This document shows, piece after piece, positions 20,215 through 30,171 of a DNA stretch of 32,297 bases (positions are counted from its first letter, which is position 1; every line of letters starts with the position of its first letter). Made by a program: the position numbers and the translations under genes. Location of the stretch: positions 523,885 through 556,181 of the forward strand of contig NW_003214508.1 of the NCBI RefSeq assembly GCF_000006405.1, read 5' to 3'. The DNA comes from Perkinsus marinus ATCC 50983. Taxonomy: Eukaryota > Perkinsozoa > Perkinsida > Perkinsidae. A model generated the notes under the pieces. That model was not told the DNA's origin, ran no database searches, and was given only the letters and a program-made list of their open reading frames with translations.

Positions 20215-21687
20215 ATGAGACGTCTTGAATGTCTGCTATCACCGGTTTTCGGCAACAGAATGCTCCTCTCTGAGACCACGACCAAAAACGCCCAACAGTG
20301 TCCTATCACGACAGCGGATGTCGGTCGGGTCAGAGTCGCCACGTGGAACATCGGCTCTGTACAGACGAACCCTCTGGAGTTCTGCGACGATTCCGATCAG
20401 CGATTCACGCACTTCCTCAAGGAGTTCCAGTCAACCGCTGAGGCTTTGGACGCTGCTGGTGTTACTGTCGGAGATCTCCTGAGAGAGGCCTTCCCTTTTA
20501 ACGTGAGGTCTGCCTTACTTGACAACTATGACACTCTCGGTCTACATTCTCTCGAGGCGTCTGCTGAAGCCTTTGATCCCCTCGCGCAGCTCAAAATCTG
20601 GTCGGGATTCCTCAACAGCACGAGCATCGGTGACAGTCGTATCATTTCTTGGCCGGACCGTTTCACTAACGTCATTGGGAACGGTCGGTGTAGGCCCTCT
20701 ATGATTTCCTGTTACACTGGAGAGCTGTCTTGTACCAAGACCTGGTTGGAGAACTGGATGAGCTTTATGACGAGAGCCCGTATACCTCCTTTGAATGTGG
20801 AGAAGTATAATGTTGAAGCTTCCTATAGGGAGAATTACCAGTCGTTCTCACTCGCGGGTCTGGCATTGTTCGACTCAGTACTTATTGCCATCTCCGAGCG
20901 GACCTCAGTAGACTGGCAGACGATGCGTCTCGATCGCATCAAGTCGATTACGCAACGCCCTCGACAACTCGTGGAGTATGTTGCGCGATACCTGTTCGGT
21001 CCCAAGGACATGATAATGCTGCAAGAAGTCTCCGGAGAGATCCTAGATCGAATTCTCTCGGTGGATGAGAGTAAAGGATATGACCTGATCGTCGAGCCGT
21101 CTCCCAATGTGACGAAACAGCGATCTGTGATATTCATTAAAAAGGGCTGTGGCTTAGCTCTTGAGGTGAAGGCTTCCGAAACAGTGAGGGAGGCGATAAG
21201 AGATGAAGGCGAACGACGAGGTCTGGCATCGGGAGATCTGTCTGTCGCTGTTGTTACCACCCCGAATGGTCAGCCACTGTTACTCGCGAGCTTCCATGGT
21301 GATACCAACGGTCGTTTAACAATCCCAACTCTTGAGATTCTGAGAAGCCTTGACTTACCTTTACTGGCGGGTGTTGATGCTAACTGCTATGCTGATGCGG
21401 GCTCGCGAAACTTGGCAGTGCGAGATTTTCTCGAGGCGCTCAACCGTATGGGTATTCATCATACTAGACCGACTACGACGACAAGGAATCGTCGAACACC
21501 CTTGCAGGCTCAGTCGGCTAAAACCGGCGTCGTCGATGAGAACCCAAAGGACTACGTTCTGCTTAGGGGTGAAGGGATGACGATTGGCAAAACTCTGATG
21601 GACGACGGAGTGAGCAATGACCGTCCGCTGCCGAACTCGTGTTTCCCGTCTGATCACGCGATAGTCGAGACCGAAGTTGGCTGGTAA
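20215..21687 (+). CDS. Endonuclease/exonuclease/phosphatase (EEP) superfamily protein
   Basis: Intronless, 490 aa. Metal-dependent phosphodiesterase or nuclease fold. The catalytic motifs are in order: VATWNIG (41-47, metal-site Asn), MLQEVS (268-273, metal-binding Glu 271), ASFHGDTNG (358-366), AGVDANCYAD (385-394, Asp-x-Asn), KDYVLLRG (445-452) and PSDHAIVETEV (478-488, catalytic Asp-His). The set is complete, so the enzyme should be active. It is unusual that about 220 residues, largely helical and rich in Ser/Thr/Leu, separate the WN and QE motifs, where most family members have a few dozen. The substrate (RNA cap or tail, DNA, inositol lipid or sphingolipid) cannot be chosen from sequence. 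No signal peptide is evident; Met16 is an alternative start. Unlike most neighbours it has no intron, which might reflect retrocopying or transfer. Confidence 0.88.
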   Translation: MRRLECLLSPVFGNRMLLSETTTKNAQQCPITTADVGRVRVATWNIGSVQTNPLEFCDDSDQRFTHFLKEFQSTAEALDAAGVTVGDLLREAFPFNVRSALLDNYDTLGLHSLEASAEAFDPLAQLKIWSGFLNSTSIGDSRIISWPDRFTNVIGNGRCRPSMISCYTGELSCTKTWLENWMSFMTRARIPPLNVEKYNVEASYRENYQSFSLAGLALFDSVLIAISERTSVDWQTMRLDRIKSITQRPRQLVEYVARYLFGPKDMIMLQEVSGEILDRILSVDESKGYDLIVEPSPNVTKQRSVIFIKKGCGLALEVKASETVREAIRDEGERRGLASGDLSVAVVTTPNGQPLLLASFHGDTNGRLTIPTLEILRSLDLPLLAGVDANCYADAGSRNLAVRDFLEALNRMGIHHTRPTTTTRNRRTPLQAQSAKTGVVDENPKDYVLLRGEGMTIGKTLMDDGVSNDRPLPNSCFPSDHAIVETEVGW

Positions 21688-22493
21688 TCCCTTGCTGATT
21701 TTTGATGGTCTTTAGACTGTGTTGGTCAATTCATGGGGCCATCCGACAAGGTTTTTGAAGATGTGAAATACAACGCGATATCCGTAGTACCTTACCGATG
21801 TTCAGGAGAATACGATCTGATGGCGGCGATCGTTAATGTCTATCCAATATTGTATATAAGTGTTTGAAGCCTTGAATTATACGATCATATGATACTATAA
21901 TATATAATCATGGTATGAACCCTGTGCTATACTATGAATAGGGATATCGATCAGTGATAATAGCGATGAGCTATCGTATACAAACTGTGTGGTTCGTAGT
22001 GCGTAGTGCTCGGAACTTGAAGAGTTGATTTAGCAGGGGGAGTTAATCTCTGAGCCCTTCATATGTCCCTATTTCCTATGCCATGACCTTCAACGAAAGT
22101 TACGGTATGGATGTCGTGTGTGGATGGTATAGACAAACACACTCAAGAAAGGCAGACACACTCGTACGACCGTACGATTTTTACGACGCATATAATCAGT
22201 TTTGCTCACGCTTGTCCAAACGCGATTCATATTCTCACCACCAACAAAATCACACAACTCAACCGCATGAGTGATTTCTGTCGTCTGCCGATGAGAAACT
22301 CTTCAAACACAACACAAGGGACTCGACAAAAAGACGCTAGTCGCACAACAGCATTCACGAGACATTACAAAAACCAAGTTAAGGAAACGGAAACACTACA
22401 GGCTCGTCATGAAGGAGGAACGGAATTCTATATTTGACATCCTCACTAGATCGGTTAGTCATTTCTACTGTTGGCATCGACCATTTACTGGTA
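21688..22493. other. Convergent intergenic region
   Basis: About 800 bp between the 3' ends of the EEP gene (+) and the Thr-rich protein gene (-). It is AT-rich near 21840-21920, with a short CGTACGACCGTACG palindrome at about 22163. The overlapping + frames at 22083-22437 are Gln/His/Thr-rich with poor coding character. I see no supported gene. Confidence 0.45.
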
Positions 22494-23057
22494 CTAAAAA
22501 GATTGATCTGCGTCTCGAGACTCGAACCTCAATCCCCGCTGAGCACTGACGTTCCCTGCAGCAGAGCTTGCCGCGGCACTTGGGGTCGAAGTATCCCGAG
22601 TAGGAGTAGTAGTCGGTGATACGGAAGCTTCAGTTGTCGATGATATGAGTGCTTCAGTGGTCGGCGGGGGTGCCCTGGTGGTCGGCGGCATCTCGTTGCA
22701 AGTACATGGTATATTCAGACCTTGGCAGGTACCAGTAGGACCATAATATCTGCAGTAACTATTAGAGTCACCAGACATGACTTGACAATAGTAATCGCCA
22801 TTCATGCAGTTCACAGTGGTACTGCTCGGCTCAGTCGTAGTCGTCATAGTGACAGGGCTCTGAGTCGTCGTGCGCAACGCAGCCTGTGTGGTTACTGGGG
22901 CTTCTGTAGTGGCTAAAAAACAACAACAAATAGGACAGCTAACCTTGACTAAAACACTATTACGTTTGAGGGTAGTAGTTGTCGAGTTGGAACTGCATCC
23001 TGACAGATCCGACACCATTAGAGCACATAAAACAGATAGCGACACGGCCTTGAACAT
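22494..23057 (-). CDS. Secreted Thr-rich protein with a six-Cys module
   Basis: Exons 23057-22964 and 22912-22494 (51-nt intron, phase 1); 513 nt, 170 aa. ATG 23057 begins an apparent signal peptide (MFKAVSLSVLCALMVSDLSG). The mature protein is mucin-like, with repeated TTxx/PTT/STTEA stretches that would suit O-glycosylation. They flank a compact module, about residues 67-104, with six Cys spaced x6, x10, x8, x6, x1 and carrying YYCQVMSG and SYCRYYGPTG. The spacing suggests three disulphides. I do not recognise the module; carbohydrate-binding or toxin-like folds are possible. No GPI-type hydrophobic tail follows, and it ends in a charged RFESRDADQSF, so it is probably secreted or wall-associated. 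The intron is a multiple of 3 and would pass unnoticed as coding sequence. Confidence 0.8.
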   Translation of the reverse strand: MFKAVSLSVLCALMVSDLSGCSSNSTTTTLKRNSVLVKVSCPICCCFLATTEAPVTTQAALRTTTQSPVTMTTTTEPSSTTVNCMNGDYYCQVMSGDSNSYCRYYGPTGTCQGLNIPCTCNEMPPTTRAPPPTTEALISSTTEASVSPTTTPTRDTSTPSAAASSAAGNVSAQRGLRFESRDADQSF

Positions 23058-23158
23058 CAATGGATCCAAAAAGTACTCAAAGTTGCTGCATTCAGGATTA
23101 TACCCCGCACAAAAAACATCAACCAATTTATCAAATCACACGACCTCTAATTCCCTCA
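23058..23158. promoter_or_regulatory. Compact bidirectional promoter region
   Basis: Only 101 bp separate the start codons of two divergently transcribed genes (the Thr-rich secreted protein on - and the small protein on +). The interval must hold both 5' UTRs and transcription starts unless the first exons overlap. It is A/C-rich on the + strand (AAAAAACATCAACC). No TATA box is evident. Confidence 0.45.
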
Positions 23159-23587
23159 ATGTTCAATCACATTGCTGTAGGACAAGCATTACTATTCGAT
23201 CACGGAGAAAAGAAAAACGAAGGTTCCACCGTAGAGCTAGGCAACGGTTGTGTCCTCTACGCTAGATATGGAACCAGGTATCCGATGCCCGGTTACCTGG
23301 CATCCATCCGGCAGTGGAAGCGAAAATCGAGCCACTTCACTACGCGGTTCGGCCAGAAGATGTAGTTGATGCATTAGTTCATTTTTTGCCCTCGTTATCA
23401 TCCAACGAGTTGAATAATTGTTATTGGGCATATCTCCCTTCCAACACTCTACTTAGCTCAGCACACAATGCCTGTCCCAAACCCATCACATGTCGAAACT
23501 AGCGGCTCGAGTGACCCCGTTCAGTACGCTTATCTCGAGTACTATTATGCAACCGACTGTTCAACGTTCAGTAGAGCGATGTCCTAA
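23159..23587 (+). CDS. Small unrecognised protein, divergent from the Thr-rich gene
   Basis: The first exon begins MFNHIAVGQALLFDHGEKKN and continues to about 23290. A second segment reads VEAKIEPLHYAVRPEDVVDA and LVHFLPSLSSNELNN (to 23419). A 37-nt phase-1 intron (23420-23456) leads to a last exon (SQHTMPVPNPSHVETSGSSD, then VQYAYLEYYYATDC) ending at TAA 23585-23587. The junction between the first two segments is not settled: the best phase-1 solution would need an intron of only 23 nt (about 23295-23317), so a different donor or a sequencing error is possible. No signal peptide or known domain is seen. The coding look is good, with charged helices and a Tyr-rich tail, but the function is unknown. 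Confidence 0.5.
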
Positions 23588-24123
23588 GAGATAGATTTCG
23601 TCGATTAAGCTTCATCTATTAGATGAGGACAGAAAAAAGTTTCCGGCTGACACGCTGTTAAACATCTCCTATTCCAACTCAAACTGTGCGAGGACTGTCG
23701 AAATAAGGCGGAGTTGTCTACTGATAATCCGCTCGCTAGGAGGCAGGATAGACCATCCACAAACGATGTGATCCATTGCGCTGGGTCCAATATCAGAATC
23801 CCCATCGAACACCGGTGAGACTCCCAAGTATGATTTGAGTTTCTAATCTCTCTTGTAGAGTTTCCCAATTTTGCTCAGCCTTGAAACGCCACCCTGAAGG
23901 TAGACGGTACGTTTATTGTTCCCATGTGTATCGCTTCAGAGCGCACAATCGATTCAATCGGCGGTGAACCTTAACACTATACCATAACCATTCGCAACGA
24001 TGACCTCCAGATCGCCCTGCTACGTGGTAGTACTCGAGAACACAAGGTACATGGAAATAGCGGAAAAGCAGTCTGTAACCATACCAGCTTAATCATTCGT
24101 AGGATTGTTACACATCATCTACG
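23588..24123. other. Convergent intergenic region
   Basis: 536 bp between converging 3' ends. A minus-strand frame at 23605-23868 is open for 87 codons (for example LDPAQWITSFVDGLSCLLAS). It begins at TTG and has no recognised relatives. Its internal Met would leave about 66 codons. I consider it doubtful. Nothing else stands out. Confidence 0.4.
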
Positions 24124-25867
24124 TCAGGCAGCTCCACCATCGTCACTGAGTCCCAATAAATCAGCACACGGATCAAGCTGAGATCGTCTACCTGTTCCGT
24201 TTCGATCCGAGTAACTTCGCACGGAGTTGTCTCTGCCGAGCCTCCACAGAAGGCGATGACGAGCCCTACACGAAACAATTCATGTCGGAGACTCCGCAAC
24301 GAATGAGGAGCAGTGGTACCTCCTTCCTTGGTGATAAAGAAGACCTCCTTTTGGGGTTCTGCCTTTGGTCCATCTCCTTACCTTCAACCTGCGACTCTTC
24401 CTTCCCATTCTCCTCAGCCTTACCTACCCTCCTCCGCTTACGTGATCCATCACCATCCTCCTCGTTCATAACACTGCCACGCTCTGTCTTCCGTTTATCT
24501 GCACCCACTTGGACTCGCGACGCCTTAGGGGTATCGTCAGTATCTGCCTCTCGTCCTTCACTCTGATCCCGCACTCTCTGCTCCTTCTCATTAACAACAA
24601 CCCCATCAGTGTCCTTAAACGGCGCTTGCTCATTCTCCTCAGCTGCCTTCCCTCCCGACAAGAGTTTCGACTTCAACATAGCGAGGCGTTCAGCACTACT
24701 CTTAGCGTGTACGACTTGTCCCTTATGGTCTAATTTTACTGTCAATACCGGAGTTGGTGTTATCCTAGCCCGTCTCCACCGATTATCCGAGCCTTTATAC
24801 CATCCCTTGGCCTCATTAGGAATAACATGTTCTCTCGCGGGAAGATGCTCAACATTATCTCCATCAGACCGCGGACTCTCCCCCTCTACGAATTCATCAT
24901 CGCTCCACCCATACATCTTATTCGCCTTCACAGGCTTCGGTCGAGGTCGAGGCGTGACCGCAGTTGAACTCCTATTCCAAGAGCTGGCCATGCCCTTTCC
25001 CATCGGCTTCCTGTCATAGTCTCGACCACGATAGCCGCGAGGTTGACGATCTCGTAGCATGGAACTCCGACTGGCTAGTTCCTTAGCACGCTCCTTTTCC
25101 CTTTCCTCATCTCTTTCCTTAACCCTTCTAAGCCTACTCTCTGACCGTCTCCTCCGCTCAGCCGACCACTCCCGAGCTTCCTTCAGGAACCTCTCTCTGG
25201 ACTCACTGGACCGTTCAACCCGACCTCGGTTCCTGGATCCAGATCGATCCCTATTTCTGGGCGAGCGCGATCTCCTACGCGACCTCGATCTTCTATATCG
25301 TCTCGGCTCAGCATCGCGCCTTCGCCATGACGAAGGAGGAGGAGGAGACCTTCTCCTACGAGACCCCGAACGATACCGCCGTCGACTACCCGACCGTCTA
25401 CTGCGACGGGACCGACTTCGAGGACGACGACGGGACGAACGATTCTCTCTAGACCTAGATCGCGATCGTCGTTTCCTATCCCTACTCCTAGAGCTTCTTC
25501 CCGACTCAGAACCACTACTGTTGCTGCTAGCATCAGAGCCCGACTTGGCATCATCAGCCTGTTGCTCCTGTGCTGCATCCTCCAGTCGTTTACATTCCTC
25601 AGGGTTCGATAAGCACCACTGATAGTAGTCGTGGCCAAGCCCTTTGAAAAGGAAGGTATACTGCTTATCTCCACGACGTTTAGTTTGTAGCCATTCAGCG
25701 AACTGAGCGCCATTACGTATAACACCTAAGGCCGTATTACGAATGAGCTGAACGTGATTAGGCTCGAGCCCGTCAGCAGGGGGAGGCTCTTGCTGTTGTT
25801 GCTCTTCCAGAGCGGCGGCAAGAGTCGCTGCTGATGCCTGTGTAGGGCCGGGGCTGGGAGATGTCAT
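24124..25867 (-). CDS. SURP/RS-domain splicing factor
   Basis: Exons 25867-24320, 24265-24192, 24145-24124; 1644 nt, 547 aa. A SURP (SWAP) module lies at about residues 40-86: LIRNTALGVIRNGAQFAEWL, then YTFLFKGLGHDYYQWCL. It is the RNA/SF1-binding module of spliceosomal proteins such as SF3A1, SFSWAP and CHERP. An RS-rich region follows (about 120-235, with many RS/SR dipeptides), then a charged coiled-coil-like stretch (EREKERAKELASRSS), a short conserved-looking MYGWSDDEF, WYKGSDNRWRRARI and a basic/acidic tail. It should act in nuclear pre-mRNA splicing, in keeping with the intron-dense genes around it. Introns of 54 nt (phase 0) and 46 nt (phase 2) extend the C-terminus to VEARQRQLRAKLLGSKRNS. 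ATG 25867 is preferred; ATG 25948 would add 27 hydrophobic residues, and a strong GTGAGT donor upstream suggests a 5' UTR intron. Confidence 0.87.
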
Positions 25868-25990
25868 TGAGTTGAATATCAGCACCGACACTCTTAGAGA
25901 CGAGTGGAAGCACCGACAAAATAACAAACCACGAAGGATCGAATTCATGCAGTCAGATGACACTCACCCTGAACGCTGCTATGCCCGGCT

Positions 25991-26506
25991 CTAACTCAAC
26001 CCACTCAGATTAACATTAGGAACGTGAGAAATGTTCCACTGATCATTAGGCGTGTGTAAGAGCGTTATCAATATTGGATTCCACATTCCACTTGATCGCT
26101 TCCCAAACTCAGGAGAAGTCCACTGAGCACCCCGACTAGTAATATGTAATAAGTCCTGCGAGGACAGCGATCTGCCCTTATAAAGCGGACAAACCTTCGC
26201 TTCTAAGCGATCCTTACTCGCAGAGCCTCTAAAGCCGACCTCTTGTTGTGGGCTTGCACCTACAAGGCATAGGTCAGTACTACAGGATGCTGAGTATGGT
26301 GGAGATGCACGGATTATCATACTGCAGGGCGTCATCGAAGGAGAGGGTATTGACATATATAGCATTGATACTATGTTGAGTCTCGCACGACCAGGCCGAA
26401 CCATGTGAGAACACCGATGACGACCAGTCCATCCAGGTAACCCCTGTATTATAGATACTCCAACTAAAGTCTGTTGATTCTCACGGCAACAAAATACCAG
26501 CCGCAC
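25991..26506 (-). CDS. Doubtful ORF between PEPCK and the SURP gene
   Basis: The 1007-bp gap 25868-26874 contains one long minus-strand open frame (172 codons, starting at GTG; first Met at about 26403). Parts look coding-like (DLLHITSRGAQWTSPEFGKR, then WNPILITLLHTPNDQWNI), possibly as a last exon following a GTAAGG...CTCGCAG intron at about 26149-26216. A frame of this length can arise by chance in 32 kb at this base composition, and no family is recognised. The rest of the gap (26507-26874) shows nothing. Confidence 0.25.
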   Translation of the reverse strand: MRLVFCCRENQQTLVGVSIIQGLPGWTGRHRCSHMVRPGRARLNIVSMLYMSIPSPSMTPCSMIIRASPPYSASCSTDLCLVGASPQQEVGFRGSASKDRLEAKVCPLYKGRSLSSQDLLHITSRGAQWTSPEFGKRSSGMWNPILITLLHTPNDQWNISHVPNVNLSGLS

Positions 26507-26874
26507 GATGGCTACGATAGAATGCAGTCGAGCATCCCATCCTTGAGATGGTCAAAATTGTAGAGCCTACCACGAGCGTATTATAATAATCGGGAAAAGA
26601 CGATGGCAGCAGTAACAACATACGCCTGTTATCATACACTGCGGTGAAAAAGAGTACCATTCAAGACCGCACGAAATGACCAGAATACTATGTGACGAAA
26701 GTAGCGTCCTTATAAAGAAGCAAGGAGCAACTACTAGCACTCAAGAGAGCCCACTCGTCATGAGTAGCAAGAGCTGATGACCACCGCATGGAGGAGTATA
26801 CTACATAACAGTCTTCAACAGTCTCCCCCAGGAGTATATAGGGACAGTCGTTAGTATGCAATCAGAAAGGACTC

Positions 26875-29499
26875 TCAAATCTGACATGAAATGATGCGCC
26901 ATAATTCCACTGAATTTACCAGTACCTCATCCTTCACTGTTGCAGCTTTAGTCTGCCTCCTCACCTCGGAGCTCGTTGCCATTGAATGGTTACTCTCCGT
27001 CTGCCTTACAGTATCACCACTGCTCTCGATCACCCTCGGGCCAGCAGCGGCCACTCGAGACGGACACTTGGAAGCATACTCTTCAAAATTGTTATTAAAA
27101 AGGACAGCCAGACGCTGTAACTGTTGGAGATAGGCCTGCTTGTCAGCCCAACCATTAGCAGGATCCAGAACCTCACTTGGGATACCAGGCAACGATGTGG
27201 GGATCTGAAAGAAGTGTGGTATTCACAAACCCTGTTGAACAAATGTCACTCTCATCAGCATCAACCCCAAGTACCCTGAGTCCAAAGACTGGAGTCGATA
27301 CGAGCTCCTCCGCTTCTACCATAGACTTGAGTGTACCGTTGTGAATCGCATCTATCATTTTACGGGTATACCTGTCATCAGCGATAAACATAAAAACTAC
27401 CCCACTAACAAGTGCATATTCCTTACTCCAATTTGATGCGGCTTCCACCGTTAGTGTAGCTTCCACCGGTCCACCCCGTATTAAGCAAGAAGGCCGAGCC
27501 TAACACAGCAGCGAGCCCATCTCAGACCGGTACTCAAGTGCAGCTACTACAGTGATGTTTCTCGAGCTTATCAGCCAACATCTCAGCATATACAGTGGGG
27601 TGCCATACGAGGAAAGGAGCTCCGAAGCAGGAGGAAAAGGTCGCTACAGGCTCCGTGATACCGTCCTCGGTACCTGATCGAATAAGAATAAGACTGAGAT
27701 ACTACTCTTACCATCCTACCAGCAACTTTAGCAGTATACCCTGATACGAAATAGTACTGGACTTGGTCCGGAGTGAGGAAACTCACTGGAGGTAGCACTC
27801 CAAAGGCATCACAAGTGAGCAATATGACATTAGAAGGATGGATGTCGATCTGACATCACTGTTCCTGAGAACAGCAATAGGCCACTAATACTACCTTTGC
27901 TGGGATGTGCGAATTCTCTATATAATATAGAGGATAACTACACCGAGTATTCTCAGTGATGGAAGTGTCATTGAAGTCTACTTCACGAGTTCGAGGATCC
28001 ACTTGGACGTTTTCTAGTACCTAGTGTCACAGCATCATCGACAACACACATGGTGCTAGAACATACTGTTCCGAAGCGGATAGCGTTGTAGATCTCTGGC
28101 TCAGTCTCTTTAGTGAGCCCTATGGCTTTAGCATAGCAGCCACCTTCGACGTTAAACACGCCTTTATCAGTCCACACATGCTCATCGTCACCCACAAGGT
28201 AACGTGATGGGTCCGCCGATAGAGTGGTTTTACCAGTACCAGACAGGCCAAAAAATAAAGTGCAGTCAGTCGGCTTCCCACTAATTGGATCTTTCTGAAT
28301 AGGAACAACGAGTCAAACGAATCACTAACCTCAGCGAGGTGCGGTATGACCTGAATATTGCAGCTAGAGTGAAGAGGCAGCTGTCCGAACTTATGCGGCA
28401 TTGCCTGCATCATCAATGTAAGAATACCCTTTTTCATCTCACCAGCATATCTGATGATAACGACCTCACTGTAGTTGTCAATACCACCCTAGTAGGAACT
28501 ACTCAGTGCCCATAATAACCATCTCGTTAGCCTTGAAATTCACAGCGACCGAAGTATCCGAGGTGAGGCCTTCAATGTTGCTAACAAGCATACCATAAAT
28601 ATCACCAACTTGGTCCATACCCAGCCCCACCGGTTAGCTTTGCACTGCCCAGCGTTGAAAATGACGAAGTCGGGTTGAAAAGCGTCCAATTCTTCCGCTG
28701 GAGGGATCACCAGCATGTTCTCCATAAACAAAGCATGGTACGCTCGACTAGCCACCACTCGAACCTGACGAGCTCAGTAAGGATACCATTCAAAAAGGAA
28801 ACACCGAGAAGGACCTTAATTCGATACTCGGGATCCCAACCAGCATAACCGTCTACCACGTAGAGCTCATCTCGTTCATCTAGATAGTTAATAGCACTGA
28901 GAAGGAAAAAGTGGTAGCCTGTGGAAGACTGAGCGAGCTTACTCAGCTTTCAGAGCTTGGAAACTCTCAGGACTGAGCTTGTGATTTATCTTTCCCCACC
29001 ATATATCATCATTGTACTCCTCGCTAGCATTATCAACGATTCGCTTATCGCCTGACAACACAGTACTTTACGAAGTAGCAGAGTAGACACTCACTGGGGC
29101 TCCGGCCGGTCTTCGCCCCACTATAGACCGCCAATGCTCCACAGCTCGTTATCTTAGTCCCCATCTCATGACGCAAGGCGCTCTCATATCTACCAATAGT
29201 GAATGTGGACGCTGAGGAGGAAGAGGAGGTAGCGGGCAGTAGCACTACAGAGATCCTGGCGTGACGTTCCTCATCACAGACCTTGTTGAGGACGGTCGAA
29301 TCCCATAAGTGATGAAGTCCTTGTCAAGTTGGGTCTGCTGGCCGACAACGGTAACAGGTGGGACCACCTTGGGACGATGAAGACCGTTGAGTCGGGAGAA
29401 AACGGAAAAGTGGCGGCTCGAGGCCAACCGTAGAGTCGACCTCGAGAGTTGAGGAGCTCCAAGATTCAACAGAGTCTTGCGAGCGCAACTGCTGAGCAT
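26875..29499 (-). CDS. PCK: Phosphoenolpyruvate carboxykinase, ATP type, mitochondrial
   Basis: Converts oxaloacetate plus ATP to PEP, CO2 and ADP (or the reverse). Exons: 29499-29249, 29189-29095, 29051-28943, 28896-28815, 28764-28631, 28580-28503, 28450-28351, 28294-28067, 28020-27895, 27849-27720, 27673-27551, 27499-27427, 27371-27275, 27204-26875; 1956 nt, 651 aa. Frame is kept throughout. Motifs: [71 protein letters not shown], Walker [17 protein letters not shown] (about 299-306), GDDEHVW (318-324), [56 protein letters not shown] and [11 protein letters not shown]. The first 35 residues ([20 protein letters not shown] onward) are Arg/Ser-rich without acids, a mitochondrial presequence. 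About 60 C-terminal residues exceed the family length. A 45-nt in-frame intron (26925-26881) may shorten this to 636 aa ending VKDEI. Confidence 0.93.
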
Positions 29500-29867
29500 A
29501 GGGTATAAGACAGTTTAAAAGCTACAGTCGACGGATAGCAGTAGACCACATGTTGAGGTTGGTCAAAAACGACAATGTAGGACATCGCCCCCTTGCCACT
29601 GCTAGTGACTCCATCTTGCACAGTGATCAGGGACCCATCGATGATAGCTGTGGATGCATGCAAGTCAAAATAATGTGGTCTTAATATACTCCTTTGTACT
29701 GCTAATACTATCAACGCACGTGCGTTCAAGATTCCCATTGGGAAGAAACACGACGCCGCCAAAGTTTCCCGACAAAGTCTGTGGTTGGGTGCACTACACA
29801 GAATTCAGCCCATCTCCAAGGGAATGAGACAAATTCCGTTCATATCAAGAGTGTTACTGATAGCCCA

Positions 29868-29920
29868 GGGCGTTCGCCAACTTCCATTAAGAACTTCTTA
29901 GTGGAAGTTAGCGAACGCCC
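29868..29920. repeat. Near-perfect 53-bp inverted repeat
   Basis: Two 26-bp arms match at 24 of 26 positions around a single central base (C 29894). The left arm starts GGGCGTTCGCCAACTTCC and the right arm ends GGAAGTTAGCGAACGCCC. As RNA it would form a long, almost loop-free stem; as DNA it could extrude as a cruciform. The two mismatches are C/T transitions, which can remain as G-U pairs in RNA. It lies about 370 bp upstream of the PEPCK start codon. Confidence 0.9.
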
Positions 29921-30005
29921 GAAAGGAAACGGCCGGCGGCTGATAGTGGAGGACGATGGCAACTCCCAGCTTGAGGACGCCCCTTCGAGTGCTCTGTTGT
30001 CCTCA

Positions 30006-30101
30006 GCGGTCTCTGTTTATCCGTTTGAGTGATTGTGGTTGATGAACGTTTCACGTGCGACTCTTATAATCTACCATGTCAGGCGTGTATAATTCTGTTT
30101 A
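30006..30101 (+). repeat. Direct repeat, copy A (about 96 bp)
   Basis: It shares CTCTGTTTATCCGTTT, TTGATGA-CGTTTCAC, ATAATCTACCATGTCAG and TCTGTTTA with copy B at 30172-30267, at about 85% identity by eye. The period is about 166 bp. The 70-bp spacer between copies (30102-30171) is not obviously repeated. Confidence 0.8.
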
Positions 30102-30171
30102 AAAAAACATAGGGCACCGTTGATGCAATGTTAGTATAGCTACTACGTGTCATTGTTCCGCCTGTCTCTCT

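Noticed and set aside
20835-21260. 141-codon minus-strand frame
   Set aside because: Antisense to the EEP gene, with Arg/Ser-rich low-information composition.
22505-22530. GGTTCGAGTCT motif resembling a B box near the 3' end of the Thr-rich gene
   Set aside because: It falls inside coding sequence, deviates from consensus and has no A box at the right distance.
25059-25622. 187-codon + strand frame rich in Leu, Arg and Asp
   Set aside because: It is the antisense of the RS-rich part of the SURP gene; the repetitive Arg/Ser codons keep the opposite strand open.
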